The translations under genes and the position numbers were made by a program. Positions 35,401 through 46,570 of a stretch of DNA of 64,000 bases are shown piece by piece. A model generated the notes under the pieces. The model did no database searches. It worked only from the letters and a program-made list of their open reading frames with translations, and had not been told where the DNA came from. Within the stretch, counting starts at the first letter, position 1; every line of letters begins with the position of its first letter. The DNA comes from Sisyra terminalis (Eukaryota; Arthropoda; Insecta; Neuroptera; Sisyridae), in NCBI GenBank assembly GCA_958496175.1, contig OY292275.1, positions 51,103,701 to 51,167,700 of the forward strand, read 5' to 3'.

Positions 35401-37267
35401 ATTATTCAACATTGTAACCAAATCCAAATGTTAGAGGAATAATAGTTCCATTTTAAATTTATGCTGGGGATTTAATTTTGAGGACTGAGATATTCTTTTT
35501 AAACTTTTCTGGGACATTAAAATGTAATAGATCAAACATATGCGTGTAATTTATCTTTTTTCCCACTTTATTTGCGGTTTAAACTTCAAATATGTTAATA
35601 AGTAAGTTTGAGCTGAGAAATTAAAAATAATGCAATTAAACGAGCTGCATAAACGGTTTAAAACACGATTTTGAAAGCGTAGCAATGTGACTAAAGCATG
35701 CAAATAGGTTTTAATACCTATTTGCCGTTAAAATTGCGCGATTTAATCCAAGAACATACAAATTATTATAATATGTCACGTCGGAAACTTCGCGTTAGAG
35801 TTTGAAGTTCGTTTAAATCATATTATTATACGGATTTGTCGGACTTTAGTCTCTCGACTTGACATCGCGAACGAACAATTTCGATGCGAGGAAAATTGAA
35901 TTTTTTTCTATTCAACAAAACGGGGGAGGACGAGGGTAGGTAATTTGTTGAATTTTTTTTTTCGTTGTGGAATTAAGAAAATGTTTTTCCGAATCATTTA
36001 ATCTTTTGAGCTGTATCCGTGTAATTTATCGCAACGACAATATTGTTTTCGAATGTAAACGTGGAATGCAATTTTCGTTACTAACGGTGACTTATTGCTT
36101 ATTTTCGATTGTTCGAAAAGAATAAAAGAATCAAAAAGGCGAGCTCAAGAAAAGCTCTCACGCTCAAGACTGAATGAATTATATTAAAATAAATTTTCAA
36201 CTTAACAAAAGTCGAGTTCGGGCGCGTTTCTTCACGTTCCGTTTCGTTTTTTTTTTTTCACAAATATTATTATTTATTTAATATTACTGTATAAAGAATT
36301 TTTTTTTTTTGAGTCTTCCTTTTTGTAAACGAAAAGCCATCGCATATCGTATCGCATCGCATCCGCGTCTTTACACGAACAAATTCTTTATATTAACCCT
36401 CTCAAGTGGAATAAACGAATCAAACTAACTGAACTGAGGAATTATTAAATGTTATTTGGTCGAATTGATAAAACATTAAAAACTATTTCCCAAAGCCCTT
36501 CCCTTTCTCATCCATTTTTTCCTCTTCTGTTGACACAAAGAATAAATCTAATTAAGCGTTTCAAAAAGTTTCAAGCTTTTAAATATATATCGGATTTGCC
36601 CAGAGCATTGTTTGTTCAAGTCCATTTGAACTGTCGCTTTTCCAAATTAAAAACCATTTCCACGTGCACGGGATTTATTTGTCATCGAGGTATTTAAAAC
36701 TAAAAACTCAAAATTCCCCGACGACAAGTCGACTTGTGAATGGCGTCGTTTTAATATCGCATAATTAGTCCTAAATAGATGAGAGGACGCTTAAGCCGAT
36801 TAAACTGTTACCTCAAATGACGATTGTGTATGCCAGAGCGATCATTAAAGACATCGGTCGTGCCCAGTTTGGGGTTGTTGGTTGGGGGTGGTTTTTCGGT
36901 GACGTATTGCTGCGTTCACACGACCCTTTAGTTTCAAATCCGTCATTTGCATACGAGGCTATCAAAACTTGGTCTAAGCGGTACCAGTGCGGCGGAAAAA
37001 CGACTAGCTGGAAAATTCGGATGAAACCGTAAAAATGAAGCTTAAAAGCTTAAAACTGATATCACCTGGATGAATAAAAAACCAATAGTTTGATTTATTC
37101 AAAGAATCCTTATTTTCTTTTCATATTTATCAGAAAATTATAGGTATTTCCTCATATAACTACTGCTTGTTTTGATTATATAACTAGGAAGATTTTTGTT
37201 AACGAAGTAGGACTAACAAATGTAAAACGATTTATTACTATTTCTCTTACCAAATGGATTCATGAAA
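32403..37267. other. Long AT-rich stretch without recognised genes
   Basis: About 4.9 kb. Open frames at 32,599, 36,449 and 36,817 have no recognisable domain. The part at 35,750-37,030 has more complex composition and could be conserved non-coding sequence, but no coding or splice pattern is convincing. Confidence 0.45.
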
Positions 37268-38081
37268 TCTTATATATAAAAATTTCGTGCCACGGTGTTT
37301 GTAATCAAACTCTTCCGAAACGACTGGACCGATTTTCATGATTTTTTTTATTTATATTCGGTAGGCATGAGCAAGGGCGAATTCAGGATTTTTTCTGGGG
37401 GGGGAGTACAAAATCATCTTTCATTTGCAAGAGCGTGAAAGGAATCACGAAAAAAAATCGCAATTCCAGCCAGAAATAGACAAGAGTTTCACTAATTCGC
37501 TTTCTGTTATTTTATTCATATATTTTCACAACTTTAATAATTTGATTTGCTTCTAAGTATGTACTGTTATGAAATCTCCACAGTACACAAAAATACACTA
37601 GAGGGGCACGTGCCCCCGTGTCCCCCCCAATTCACCGTTGGGCATGAGAATTGGACGTAAAGTATATTTCATACCTCTAGAAGATTATGTTGTCCCTCAG
37701 CATCTTCAGCAATTTTCTACGCATATTTGCCTATATATTATTTGTAATCATTGATGGCTATGATTTGTTTTGAAAAACACATAGAAACAGTTTGATTTTG
37801 ACATTTTATTCATTGAATTTATGAGTGAAAATAATTATTTAATTAATTCATATTTTCGATGTTATAAGGGTGTTATAAGGGTGCGTCATTTTGACATTTC
37901 ATTCTGAATTTGTTGTGTATTGCAACGAAATGTATGTGTACGATTTATTTTAATTTATAAGAAATATTTTATTTGTCTGAGTTTTTGATTTTATATAAGT
38001 AATAAAAATATAAAAATATTATAATAATAAAAATAATACCATTGTAGACGTAACCCAGGCAAAGTTGCAGGTATCAGCTAG
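37268..38081 (+). mobile_element. Helitron-like non-autonomous element with nested MITE
   Basis: It starts TCTTATATATAAAAATTTCG after an A and ends AAAGTTGCAGGTATCAG then CTAG before a T, fitting Helitron insertion between A and T. It shares CTTCCGAAACGACTGGACCG and TATTCGGTAGGCATGAG with its relative at 24.65-24.97 kb. A 269-bp hAT-type MITE is nested at 37,372-37,640. No protein is encoded. Confidence 0.65.
37372..37640. mobile_element. hAT-type MITE nested in Helitron-like element
   Basis: An exact 8-bp target duplication GGCATGAG flanks the element (37,364-37,371 and 37,641-37,648). Its ends, CAAGGGCGAATTCAGG and CAACGGTGAATTGGGG, are inverted repeats with 12 of 16 identities and resemble hAT termini. 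Long G and C runs lie just inside the ends. The related copy at 24.65-24.97 kb has the uninterrupted target. Confidence 0.85.
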
Positions 38082-38194
38082 TAATGGATAAAATAAAATT
38101 TGAAGTACTTTTCATTTTTGTTATAGCTTTTGTCAATATAGATTCCATACGTTAAGTGCAAAATCAGTTTAATTGTTAGCTAGCTTTCAACTGG

Positions 38195-38403
38195 TGATAT
38201 AAAATAACATAGTAAAAGCTTGAAAGCCAAAATGTAAACGAGATAATGGTAGGTTAAGGTATTTAAGTGTACAACCAGTACATAAGACACTTGTACTCAC
38301 ATTTACAATTGGTTCCGAAGTCATGAATGGCATATTCGAACCTACTTGCCTTTTTCTCGTACCTATTTTGGACTTTAAGCTTTTACTATGTTATTTCATA
38401 TCA
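38195..38403. mobile_element. Small MITE with ~65-bp inverted repeats
   Basis: Arms 38,195-38,262 and 38,336-38,403 are inverted copies. They share ATAACATAGTAAAAGCTT, CCAAAAT and ACGAGA, with TGATAT at the outer tips. The 209-bp element is non-coding. The superfamily and target duplication are unclear. Confidence 0.7.
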
Positions 38404-40919
38404 CATTATTTAGAATTCAACCGGTTTTGGTCACAATATTGATCATTATGGAACACAAGTCGATACAATTGATCGTATATTTCTGTTTACCTGAATTCTA
38501 TCGTATAATCCATTTCTATCGTAATTGATATATTCAAATAATGTGAAAAATATATAAACAAATCATTATTAAATATTACGTTCCTTCGGTAAAGTAATCA
38601 TTCAAATTTATTCAATGTATTTTCATTTTGGTAGTTATAGTTTCACTATTCCGGTTGATAGTTTTATCCTTTTTATGTTCATGATTTTTGCCATATAAAT
38701 CAATCAATATTTTTATTACCATGGTCATTTCATAGAATTAGGTACTAAATAATATTCCGTGCAGAAATTTTTTTAACAAATACTTAGTAGAGTAGAGATC
38801 TGAAACTTCCAGGATCTTAGCACTTTACAAGCCCAAAAATCTTTTTTGTATCATTAAAATATCTTTCCGAGGTGCATTCATCATTCCCATAGGCCTTAGT
38901 CCTGTTTTTTTTTATATGTTGTAAATCCTAGCCCACATACCAAATTTCAATCTCTAGGACTTCGGAAATTACTCAAAAGGTTGAATGGCAAAATCGTTGT
39001 ACTTAAGTGTTAAAATAGAACTAAAGTATACAAGTTAGATAAATGAGACTTAAAGTTTTTAAAAATTATGGTTAATAACATCTTGAAAATTTGAGCTTTC
39101 GTGTGATATTCAAGTTGAAGTTTAAAATTTCTGAAAATAAGACGAAATATTTCGAACTAAAGTAAATAGTGTTCTACTTTATTTTGGCTCATTTTGGAAG
39201 GAATATTAGTTTATGTTGAATTTTAATGTTTTTCCAAATATTCAAAAATACCAAAAAATATATACTTTAGTGATCATAAATTATTCTTAGTGATGATAGA
39301 TACCAAATGGTTAAAATCTTCCTCTTCCAAACTATGTTTTATAAACGTTATGTCAAATACTATCTACCTTTGGAGTTATTTTCTCCTTATAGTATATAGA
39401 AAATAATCCTTCATTTTTACTTTAAATTATGCAAAAAAATAATGACGATATGAGCCATGAATGATGAAATAATAAAGCAATCATAACGATTTAATCGTTG
39501 ATGCAATTATTTAAAACAACGTTTTGACGTCATTTCCAATCAAAATTCACGTAATTTATTGGCTAACATTATTATTCCAATTTAAATAAGTCCTATTTAA
39601 ATTGTAAAATAATGGCGAATTTAGGTACTTATTTTCTCTATTCTGATTACTCATAGTTGAACAATTTATGTATGTTAGTAGATGCAAGGTTTTTATTTTT
39701 ACTGAACAAAAAAAAATTAACATTGGACTAAATTAAGTAGCAATCGGTCAATTCATAACACGTTATTTGGTCGTTTTGTATGTTGAAAGCATTTGCATAT
39801 CGAATAAGTTTGTGACTCAAAATTCAAAACGTGAGAGTATTCGATTTCGATCGTTCAATGTTTGTATTTAATATGAAACATTTAACGACACATGAGCCAT
39901 GTTATTTATGTACTCAAATTTATAACAGAGTGGATCAAAAGTTAATTAGATATTATGGGGAAATTACTTTCACCGATAGTGTTATAGTAATCTGAATGTT
40001 AATTTCGGATTTCGAATCAATTGAAAAATAGTTATTAGTTTGAACTATTGGATATTAGTTACTCATTTATACGCATAGAATTCAAAATTAGAATGTTTAT
40101 ATACAATGTTTGCTTTTAAACATTTTGTTATTAGAACTCAGATTAATTTTTTTTTCTCCCATTTCAAAACATAAATAACCTTCATTGAACAGAAAAAAAA
40201 GTATTTTTATTGTAATTTTGATCATTTTTTTTTTCATTAAAAATTAATATTTATAAATTATGTCAACATGAGGCTATTTTTAAAGTTTGTCTAAAAAAAA
40301 AACATCTTTGTTTGAATTTCGACAAAATTTTAGTCCAAACTTTCACAGCTTATATTAATTTCTAAATTAAAAATTTGGGAAATATCAATTCGTAACAGTT
40401 TGTAAACCAGAAATATATGAAAATCAAATTAAAAAAATTGATTAGGAATATTGTTTTAAAAGGACTAAAGGATTTTAATATGAAAATGTTTTCTTCAAAA
40501 TTTGTTTTCTTGGCAATCTTTTTTACATTAATTAACATTATAAGTAATTGATTTCTTTCCTTACCATTCGTTGAAATCTCCACAAACCAATGACCATTGA
40601 TAAAAGAAACGCAAATTAAATTATAATAAAAATGGTGAAAATTTTGACTATAAAGTAAGAAAAGTAGATCAATTAGAAAGCCAGTAAACAATTTTTAGGG
40701 TATCGTAGCTAAATAGGAAAATATTAAGTCTACTGGCCACTATCCGAACTTATCAATCATATGTTAGAAAATTTTGAAAAAATCAAATGGAATCTATATA
40801 ATATTTTATTGAAAATTTGAACAACATATGTCGTACAGTTCCATTAAGCTATTCCAAGCTTTTAATTCACTGAAATAATCTATAACATTTTTATTTTATT
40901 TTTAATCTCTTAATTAAAT
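38404..40919. other. AT-rich sequence without recognised genes
   Basis: A 109-codon minus-strand open frame at 40,362-40,691 is very rich in F, I, L, N and K and lacks any recognisable domain. It is most likely a chance frame in AT-rich DNA. Confidence 0.5.
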
Positions 40920-41300
40920 TTTAAGGGTGAACCAAAATAAGATTTTTTCGTTGACTTTGAACACTTATACTGTGTATACAAAATATAGAATATATTGCGG
41001 TCCAATTTATGTAGCATAATTTAATATAATAATATATAAAAAAATCATACCATATATCACACCATGAATCATCACAAAGCAGTTACGGAGTGATCCAAAC
41101 TACTTGATGACCACTGAGGAAGATTGCTTGGCAATCGAAATACGTATCTAGGCAATACGTCACAAATATTTTTGTTTGAACTTCTGGTCAAATATATGTT
41201 TATAGTATGATTTTTTATATATTATAATATTAAACTTTAGTACATAAATTGAACCGCAATATATTCTATATATTGTATACACAGTTTAAGGGTGAATTTT
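40920..41300. mobile_element. Inverted-repeat element enclosing a hammerhead-like motif, family E
   Basis: Inverted arms of about 80 bp (about 40,970-41,050 and 41,205-41,285) share GTATACA, AATATATTGCGGTCCAA, TTATGTA and a TA-rich tract ending in AAAATCATAC. Between them is ~150 bp of less AT-rich sequence with the motif at 41,114-41,148. The left arm also recurs, inverted, at the start of the window. TTAAGGGTGAA occurs outside both arms, but in the same orientation. No protein is encoded. Confidence 0.65.
41114..41148 (+). ncRNA. Hammerhead-like motif, family E
   Basis: The plus strand reads CTGAGGA (position 7 is G, which is tolerated), extra A, perfect 6-bp stem II GATTGC/GCAATC around TTG, GAAA, then TACGTATC. 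ATACGTAT is an 8-nt palindrome that could form an intermolecular stem III, with C at the expected cleavage position. It is the strongest fold of the set by eye. Confidence 0.55.
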
Positions 41301-41600
41301 ATTGCCTTCTATAGAACTCTTCATTCTTCGTGGTCTGATAAAAACACTTATCCGATGTTTGCAAATTAATTCCGAAATAGAAAAGCATGAAAAAGTTTTG
41401 GGAGAACAGTTTTTTAATATCCTTTTAATCCTAACGTACTTCCATATGATTAAAAACCTATACCCAAAACTATGAATATAATAATTGAAAAATTATTTGA
41501 ACGGGTTTCTAAATTAAATAATTTTCAAATTATCTATTATTTCATCTATTTTTGGTCTTCTTGAAAATACATCGCAGAATTTGTAAATAGTTATACAGAT

Positions 41601-41740
41601 ATTATTTATTTATTTTTTGGCAGGAAAGTGTACTTACAGGATGTAAATCCATATATTAATAATTAATTCAGCTGAATTAATTATTAGTATATGGATTTAC
41701 ATCCTTTAAGTCCACTTCTCTGTTAAAAAAAAAATAATAT
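41601..41740. repeat. Hairpin related to family C, ribozyme core missing
   Basis: Arms 41,601-41,672 and 41,673-41,740 meet with almost no spacer at AATTCAGCTGAATT. They share GGATGTAAATCCATAT and AATAATTAATTCAGC. The right half aligns with 10,022-10,110 (GGATCTACATCCTTTCATG; TATGGACACAAC), the outer part of the family C hairpin. The joint lies exactly where the hammerhead would be, so the core was lost or never copied. Confidence 0.65.
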
Positions 41741-43652
41741 CATGTAAAGTATGGACACAACAAACTTATCGATAAGGTTATTCAGATATTTACTGCCTTT
41801 TATTACGTGTATTCAAATGATTTAGGTTTTGACTATGGCTTGTAAGATTAAAAAACATAATGGATACAAATTTGCATTTATTAATTTATATTTTTAACGG
41901 AACAAGAAAAAGAGTTTAATTTTTTTTCTGAATGTTGATAATGTGACAAAAGTTAATCAAAGCACCAATATCTACACTTGATCATTCCCAATGCAAGCTA
42001 TTTTTATAACAGGGACCTTTCGTTCCCAATATTCTTCTTCATTAAAACAAATGTTGTATTTTTATTAGCAATAAATCATATAAAAGAAGACGAACATTCA
42101 AACCATTTTCGATCGAAAATTTTCGCTCGTACGTCCGATACGTTCTGTTGGAAAAATAAAATATTTCATGAAAATTTATGGCATTGCCGAAATGGTAGTA
42201 AATGTAACTTTATATCTCAGGTTGTGACGATTTATAAATATGGAAATACGATTTGATGGAGGCAACTTACCTTCGCAGTATTCCCGCTACGAACATGTGA
42301 ATTTGGGTGCGATCGTTCGGGACAAAACGGGAAAATCAAACCTCTATCTTGGTCCAATAACATCTCCGACCCATTCCCAGTGCTCACGGTACCATAAATG
42401 TTATTCCGGCCAAGCAAACATTCAAATGTTTTATTGATATCACAAACCAATTTGAATATTTACCATTCCCATAATATCCCGTGTGATTCGAATCTAAACT
42501 AGCACGGTAATGCCCATCCGTTCCTGTTCTCCCATTATTGAAACGGGCAGCACACTGTGTTACTTATGTGGATACCGCATGTCCTCATCATACCGATTTC
42601 TCTCCAATGTTCTCACTTATGGTCTTTAATTTCGTCTTCGACTTGATTCATTTATCGCATCCGCACTTCAAATGTATTATACGACCGAAATCGAACTGGA
42701 ATAATGTAAAGAGAAGAACGATTTTTGAGTTAAATCATTTCGAATTTTATCGTTTTTTTTTTCGATTGTAACTTCTCAAATCTGCCATTAAACATCAACT
42801 ACGTTAAATCTTCGGATTTTGTATCCAATGATTATGAATTAAAATGCTGTGTAAAACTAACAATACCGGAGCTTCCTTAAATAATTTTTCTAAAATTTTC
42901 TTTTGAATATTTAATAGTCTATTTACCTTTAAAATTCTCAGTAGTGTCTTTTGTCATCTTTTGAACGGAATATAAGTAGGTAAATAAACCAATGCTGTAC
43001 ATCCATATGATCTGCTTTCATCACTTTAATTACATCCATTTTGGTACATTCATTGTTCTGATTTTTCTTCTTTTGTGAATGAAAACAAAATTTATTTGGC
43101 TATTTAACTTCGAAAACAACTAACGGACTCATTCAATTGCGTCTTCGTTTTAATTGCTTTATTTCTGTGTCGTAATAAATGAGAAAAGTCTTCAAGAAAT
43201 TTTGTATCAAAGAAATATTGTTCTCAGAAGAGAAGAAACTTTGCTTTGATCAGTTTAATTAATTATTTTTTATAAGTTTGTCTTATGGCATGTGTTATCG
43301 AAACGGAAATGCATAAGTTTCCGTTAAAAAGATTAATTATTGGAACTTATTAGTCTGGCATGTCAAATCTGCTTGAATAACGATTGTGGAAAGCAAGTGT
43401 AACAGAAAATTTATTATTAAAAATAATTCAATGCAATCAATATTTCTTAATAAATTAGTTTTTTATATTATTACTCCTTTATTTGATGCTCTACTTTTCA
43501 TGCATGACTTTGCTTACTGTAGTTGTGCTGTAGGAAAAAAAATAAAATTGTAATTCCCCTGCCTCAAAATTTAACTTAGAAAAACTATGTAAAATTAAAG
43601 TATTTGAAAAGTATTCTTCTTTTTGGTACTTATTAAAAAACTTTTTCAAGTA
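41741..43652. other. Mostly unique sequence with a possible exon
   Basis: No certain gene. The part at 42,200-42,720 is richer in G+C than its surroundings. On the minus strand it contains candidate splice donors (GTAAGT at 42,265-42,270 and GTAAAT at 42,458-42,463). These are discussed as a finding and not called as a gene. Confidence 0.4.
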
Positions 43653-43935
43653 CAGAGGTGTGAAAATTATTAGACTCAAGAGAAAAAAAAACGCATTTTT
43701 GTTTTTAAATATCATAAATTTAAAAATTGCAATAATTTCGCTCATCTAATATTTGTGAGGTAACCTTTATTGTTTATAATTTATTTTTCTCACCCTGGCA
43801 TGCTCTATATTTATTTTTTCAATTATATTGTAACATGACGTCTCAGAACTGTATTGATATGGCGTTTATTCCTTCTTTTAATTTCTTTTGGAAATCACTT
43901 TCACACTTAACAACCGTTTTTTTTATTACACTTTT

Positions 43936-44262
43936 TGTTACACAATTACACTTGTCAAAACAATCACTTAAATGACAATAATTACTTTTAAGTCGAAAAC
44001 ACAATAAAAATCGCTTTGTTGTAACGGAAATTCAAAGAGAACTTCCGTAAAGTCAACTATCTTCAACTGAGCGCCTTATATACCCGCAACCCAACATTCT
44101 AGAATGTACTCCAATTTTCGTTAATGTTCCATCACTTACTAGATGTTTCTAGAACAATCTATATGTGCATTCGCATTGGTGGGAGTGAGAAAGAAGTCAC
44201 TCAGCCAATCGCGTGCTGGGATGGCACAAAGAGAGAGACAAACTTTGTCCCTTTCTGTTACA
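43936..44262 (-). promoter_or_regulatory. Heat-shock-type promoter or HSE-bearing solo LTR
   Basis: On the minus strand, in order, are a GAGAG-type tract (44,229-44,240), two CCAAT-box-like sites (near 44,172 and 44,204), two heat-shock elements with the core TTCTAGAA (44,147-44,154 and 44,097-44,104, each with partial flanking NGAAN units), and a TATA box (TATATAAG, 44,075-44,082). The proximal element lies about 15-20 bp upstream of TATA, as in insect hsp70 promoters. A leader-like A/T-rich stretch follows without an open reading frame. The segment starts TGTAACAG and ends GTGTAACA, so it might instead be a solo LTR; no target duplication was found. Either way it is foreign to the Tc1 element around it. 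Confidence 0.55.
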
Positions 44263-44347
44263 ATATTTTATTTCCTTATCGTGATGCCAAATCTTAATCA
44301 GTTCGGTAATCAAATCCACCCGTGTTGTAAAAGTTTAATTTTTTTAG

Positions 44348-44671
44348 TTAATTCTTCACAATGACCCAAAAAGTTTCTATAGGATCAGCATCAGAACTAT
44401 TTCCTGGCCATGAAGGCACATAAATGTTAGAATTTTTGAGGAAATACATAACTTTTTTGGCTTTATGGCAAGGAGCTCCATCCTGCATAAAAATAAAATT
44501 TCCTTCCGGGAACCACTCTTTAGTTTGAGGCAATAACCTCGTTTCCAAGACTTGTATATACTGGTCTTGTCTCATAATACTTTTCCCAATGTATATTTTA
44601 CCGGTACCCTTTGCTTACATGCATCTCCAAACTATAACTGATGTTGGATGTTTTACAGTCTGGATGATACA
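44348..44671 (-). pseudogene. Tc1-like transposase, DDE domain fragment
   Basis: The minus strand reads IIQTVKHPTSVIVWRCM, a stop, AKGTGKIYIGKSIMRQDQYI, VLETRLLPQTKEWFPEG, NFIFMQDGAPCHKAKKV, then PSWPGNSSDADPIETFWVIV. The aspartate of QDGAPCH and the glutamate of DPIETFW are the second and third acids of the Tc1 DDE triad, which cuts and joins DNA at TA sites. The N-terminal DNA-binding domain and the first aspartate are absent; the frame begins within 60 bp of the right terminal repeat. A decayed C-terminus (SMPG followed by INNKGYLTNI, as in SMPRR...KGG.TKY) is found at about 43,745-43,815. It shows that the internal segment split the gene. Confidence 0.85.
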
Positions 44672-44725
44672 TTGCTGGAAGAAAGTAAAAATCTTCTTTT
44701 GAGACTAATAATTTTCACACTTCTG

Positions 44726-45511
44726 TTTATCTTCTTTAGCGGTGTTATGAATAAATACTCAGACTGAATTTTTAATAAAATATGACGCCTTTGCTACAGT
44801 AGGAAGTTGTTCGCAAACGGTTAGCGACTTCACAACTTCAGTAAGAACTTCAAGCGGGTGAAATCTGGCCAATTTTTGGAAGTAATTTGCATGGTATTTG
44901 AACGATTAAAAACATCAAAGACGTATAACTTCCCTCGCACGTACATAAGTACATACACCATTTTTTGTGTGGAATAATTTTATTTGGTTCTCTGCGATAA
45001 AAAGTTAGCAGTAATTTTAGAATGGGATTTAAAGAAGCGAAGCTTCACAGGAAAGAAATCCAGAGAGGAAATATTAGAAATTTATGAATATGTTATACTG
45101 TTTAGAATAGAAGGCAGTGCAGGATAACGGATGAATTTAGTATTATTTAAGTTGTGTTTGGATGAAGGACGAGGGTTTGGGGGATAGTGCAAAGGATTTG
45201 CCAGATGTCATCTAATAATGTTGCACACACGGAGTTTTGCTGCTTATTCGAAACGGAAAGGTGGATGGGAATGGGGTTGGTGGGTATAAGACTCGTGTGG
45301 ATGCCTTCACCCTCTATGAACAACGTGTCCCATGACATAATGTCATAATCTAGTAATCTCCCACATTTCAAATTCGGAACACCGGATTACAGAAATGTAC
45401 TTGCAACTCTCGTCTTCTCACTATCCCACGTTTCGAATGCATTCGCCTCCGTTTCACGTGCAATGGGATGGCTCGAAAACATAAATTTAAATACTGTAAT
45501 TGTAATATAAA
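44726..45511. other. Sequence without recognised features
   Basis: The part at 45,140-45,400 is less AT-rich and has a 74-codon minus-strand frame with no recognisable domain. Confidence 0.45.
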
Positions 45512-45600
45512 CTAGCGGCAGCGTCGCCTTCGCGGCTCCTGGATATTTTCTAACTGGCACAGGTAAATTTTTCCGGAATTATTGTCTTCTGTGCTGGGTT
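45512..45600 (-). mobile_element. Helitron-like 3' end
   Basis: On the minus strand GCGAAGGCGACGCTGCCG is followed by CTAG and T. The GC-rich, partly self-complementary sequence just before CTAG is the expected subterminal hairpin. The body upstream cannot be delimited. Confidence 0.45.
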
Positions 45601-46055
45601 ATTTAAGGTGAATAATAACGAAATAGGAATGAGATTTGTCTCATATTTAGCAAAATGAAAACAAAGATACCAATTCTACGAATTTGCTTTTCTTTCTTAT
45701 ATTCGTTCGGTGCGCATTCGCTTGTAAATCCTTTTCGCGAAAGCTATAAAAATAATGCTGTGATTACATTGTAGACTCGACGGTTTATGAGGTTTTGTGA
45801 AGCCTCCGTTTCAATTATCTAATGCGATTTCGTAAGATGTAATAGATGAATATTTTCATTTATCCTTTTTTACCCGATTTAGCTAATGAAAACTGTTTCT
45901 TGATACAAATAAAGCAAAGTTATTTAAATGTCATAAACTACCTGCCAGTAAATGGCATATTCTAGTATTTTTAATTGAGAAATTGTGGAACGATGATATA
46001 TTTCAGATGATAATTGAAGATTATTTTTGATTAATGACTCTTTTAAAACAACATA

Positions 46056-46288
46056 CAGCATAATCTCACTAATCCGGAACTTCGATAGATCGGCATATTC
46101 AATAAACCGACACCCTCCACCCACGCCTCCCTCTCCCCTCTATACCTGTGCATACATTTATTCTCTCTATGAAATGCTTTATTTTATTCATTACCTATGA
46201 CTTTTTCACTATAATCCAGTAATTCGAACATTCCAATAATCCGGCACCCTCCGGTTTTTAATAGTTCCGGATTAGTGAGATTACACTG
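46056..46288. mobile_element. Pogo-type MITE
   Basis: Terminal inverted repeats of 25 bp begin CAGCATAATCTCACTAATCC and CAGTGTAATCTCACTAATCC, differing at two positions. The element is flanked by TA on both sides (46,054-46,055 and 46,289-46,290). It is 233 bp and non-coding. The termini and TA target fit the pogo/Tigger group. Confidence 0.85.
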
Positions 46289-46512
46289 TATTTCTAATTC
46301 AATTTTAATAATAATAAGTACTAATATAACAATTAAATAATGAGATTAAATATATTGAAAAATTCGATATGTTGAATTTTTGATAAATATATTAGACTTG
46401 TACCAAAATTTACCAACATTTTTCATCTTTTCTGACGTTAAGGACCCTGAATTTTATTATTTAAAATGTTTAAATTATTGCCTTTTTATTTTAACAGTAA
46501 TAAACCAAAATA

Positions 46513-46570
46513 TTAGGTCTACCGGAAATTTCTGTCCATTTTTGGAATAAAACCGGAAAACAAAAAAAAA
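46513..46570 (+). repeat. Solo mariner-type left end
   Basis: After TA, TTAGGTCTACCGGAAATTTC resembles the terminus of the MITE at 29,509 and of mariner elements. The sequence then diverges. No right end was found. Confidence 0.45.

Larger units (their letters stand above)
43653..44725 (-). mobile_element. Tc1-like transposon relic with internal promoter-like insert
   Basis: Terminal inverted repeats begin CAGAGGTGTGAAAATTATTA (left) and CAGAAGTGTGAAAATTATTA (right). TA precedes the left end; the right flank is TT. The minus strand holds part of the transposase (44,348-44,671 and about 43,745-43,815). Between these lies a ~330-bp segment (43,936-44,262) with heat-shock-type promoter features. 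The 5' part of the transposase gene is missing, so the element cannot move itself. Confidence 0.8.

Noticed and set aside
40362..40691. 109-codon minus-strand open frame
   Set aside because: Composition is dominated by F, I, L, N and K, as expected from AT-rich DNA. There are no domain, repeat or splice signals.
45147..45371. 74-codon minus-strand frame in less AT-rich DNA
   Set aside because: No recognisable motif or splice context; insufficient to call an exon.
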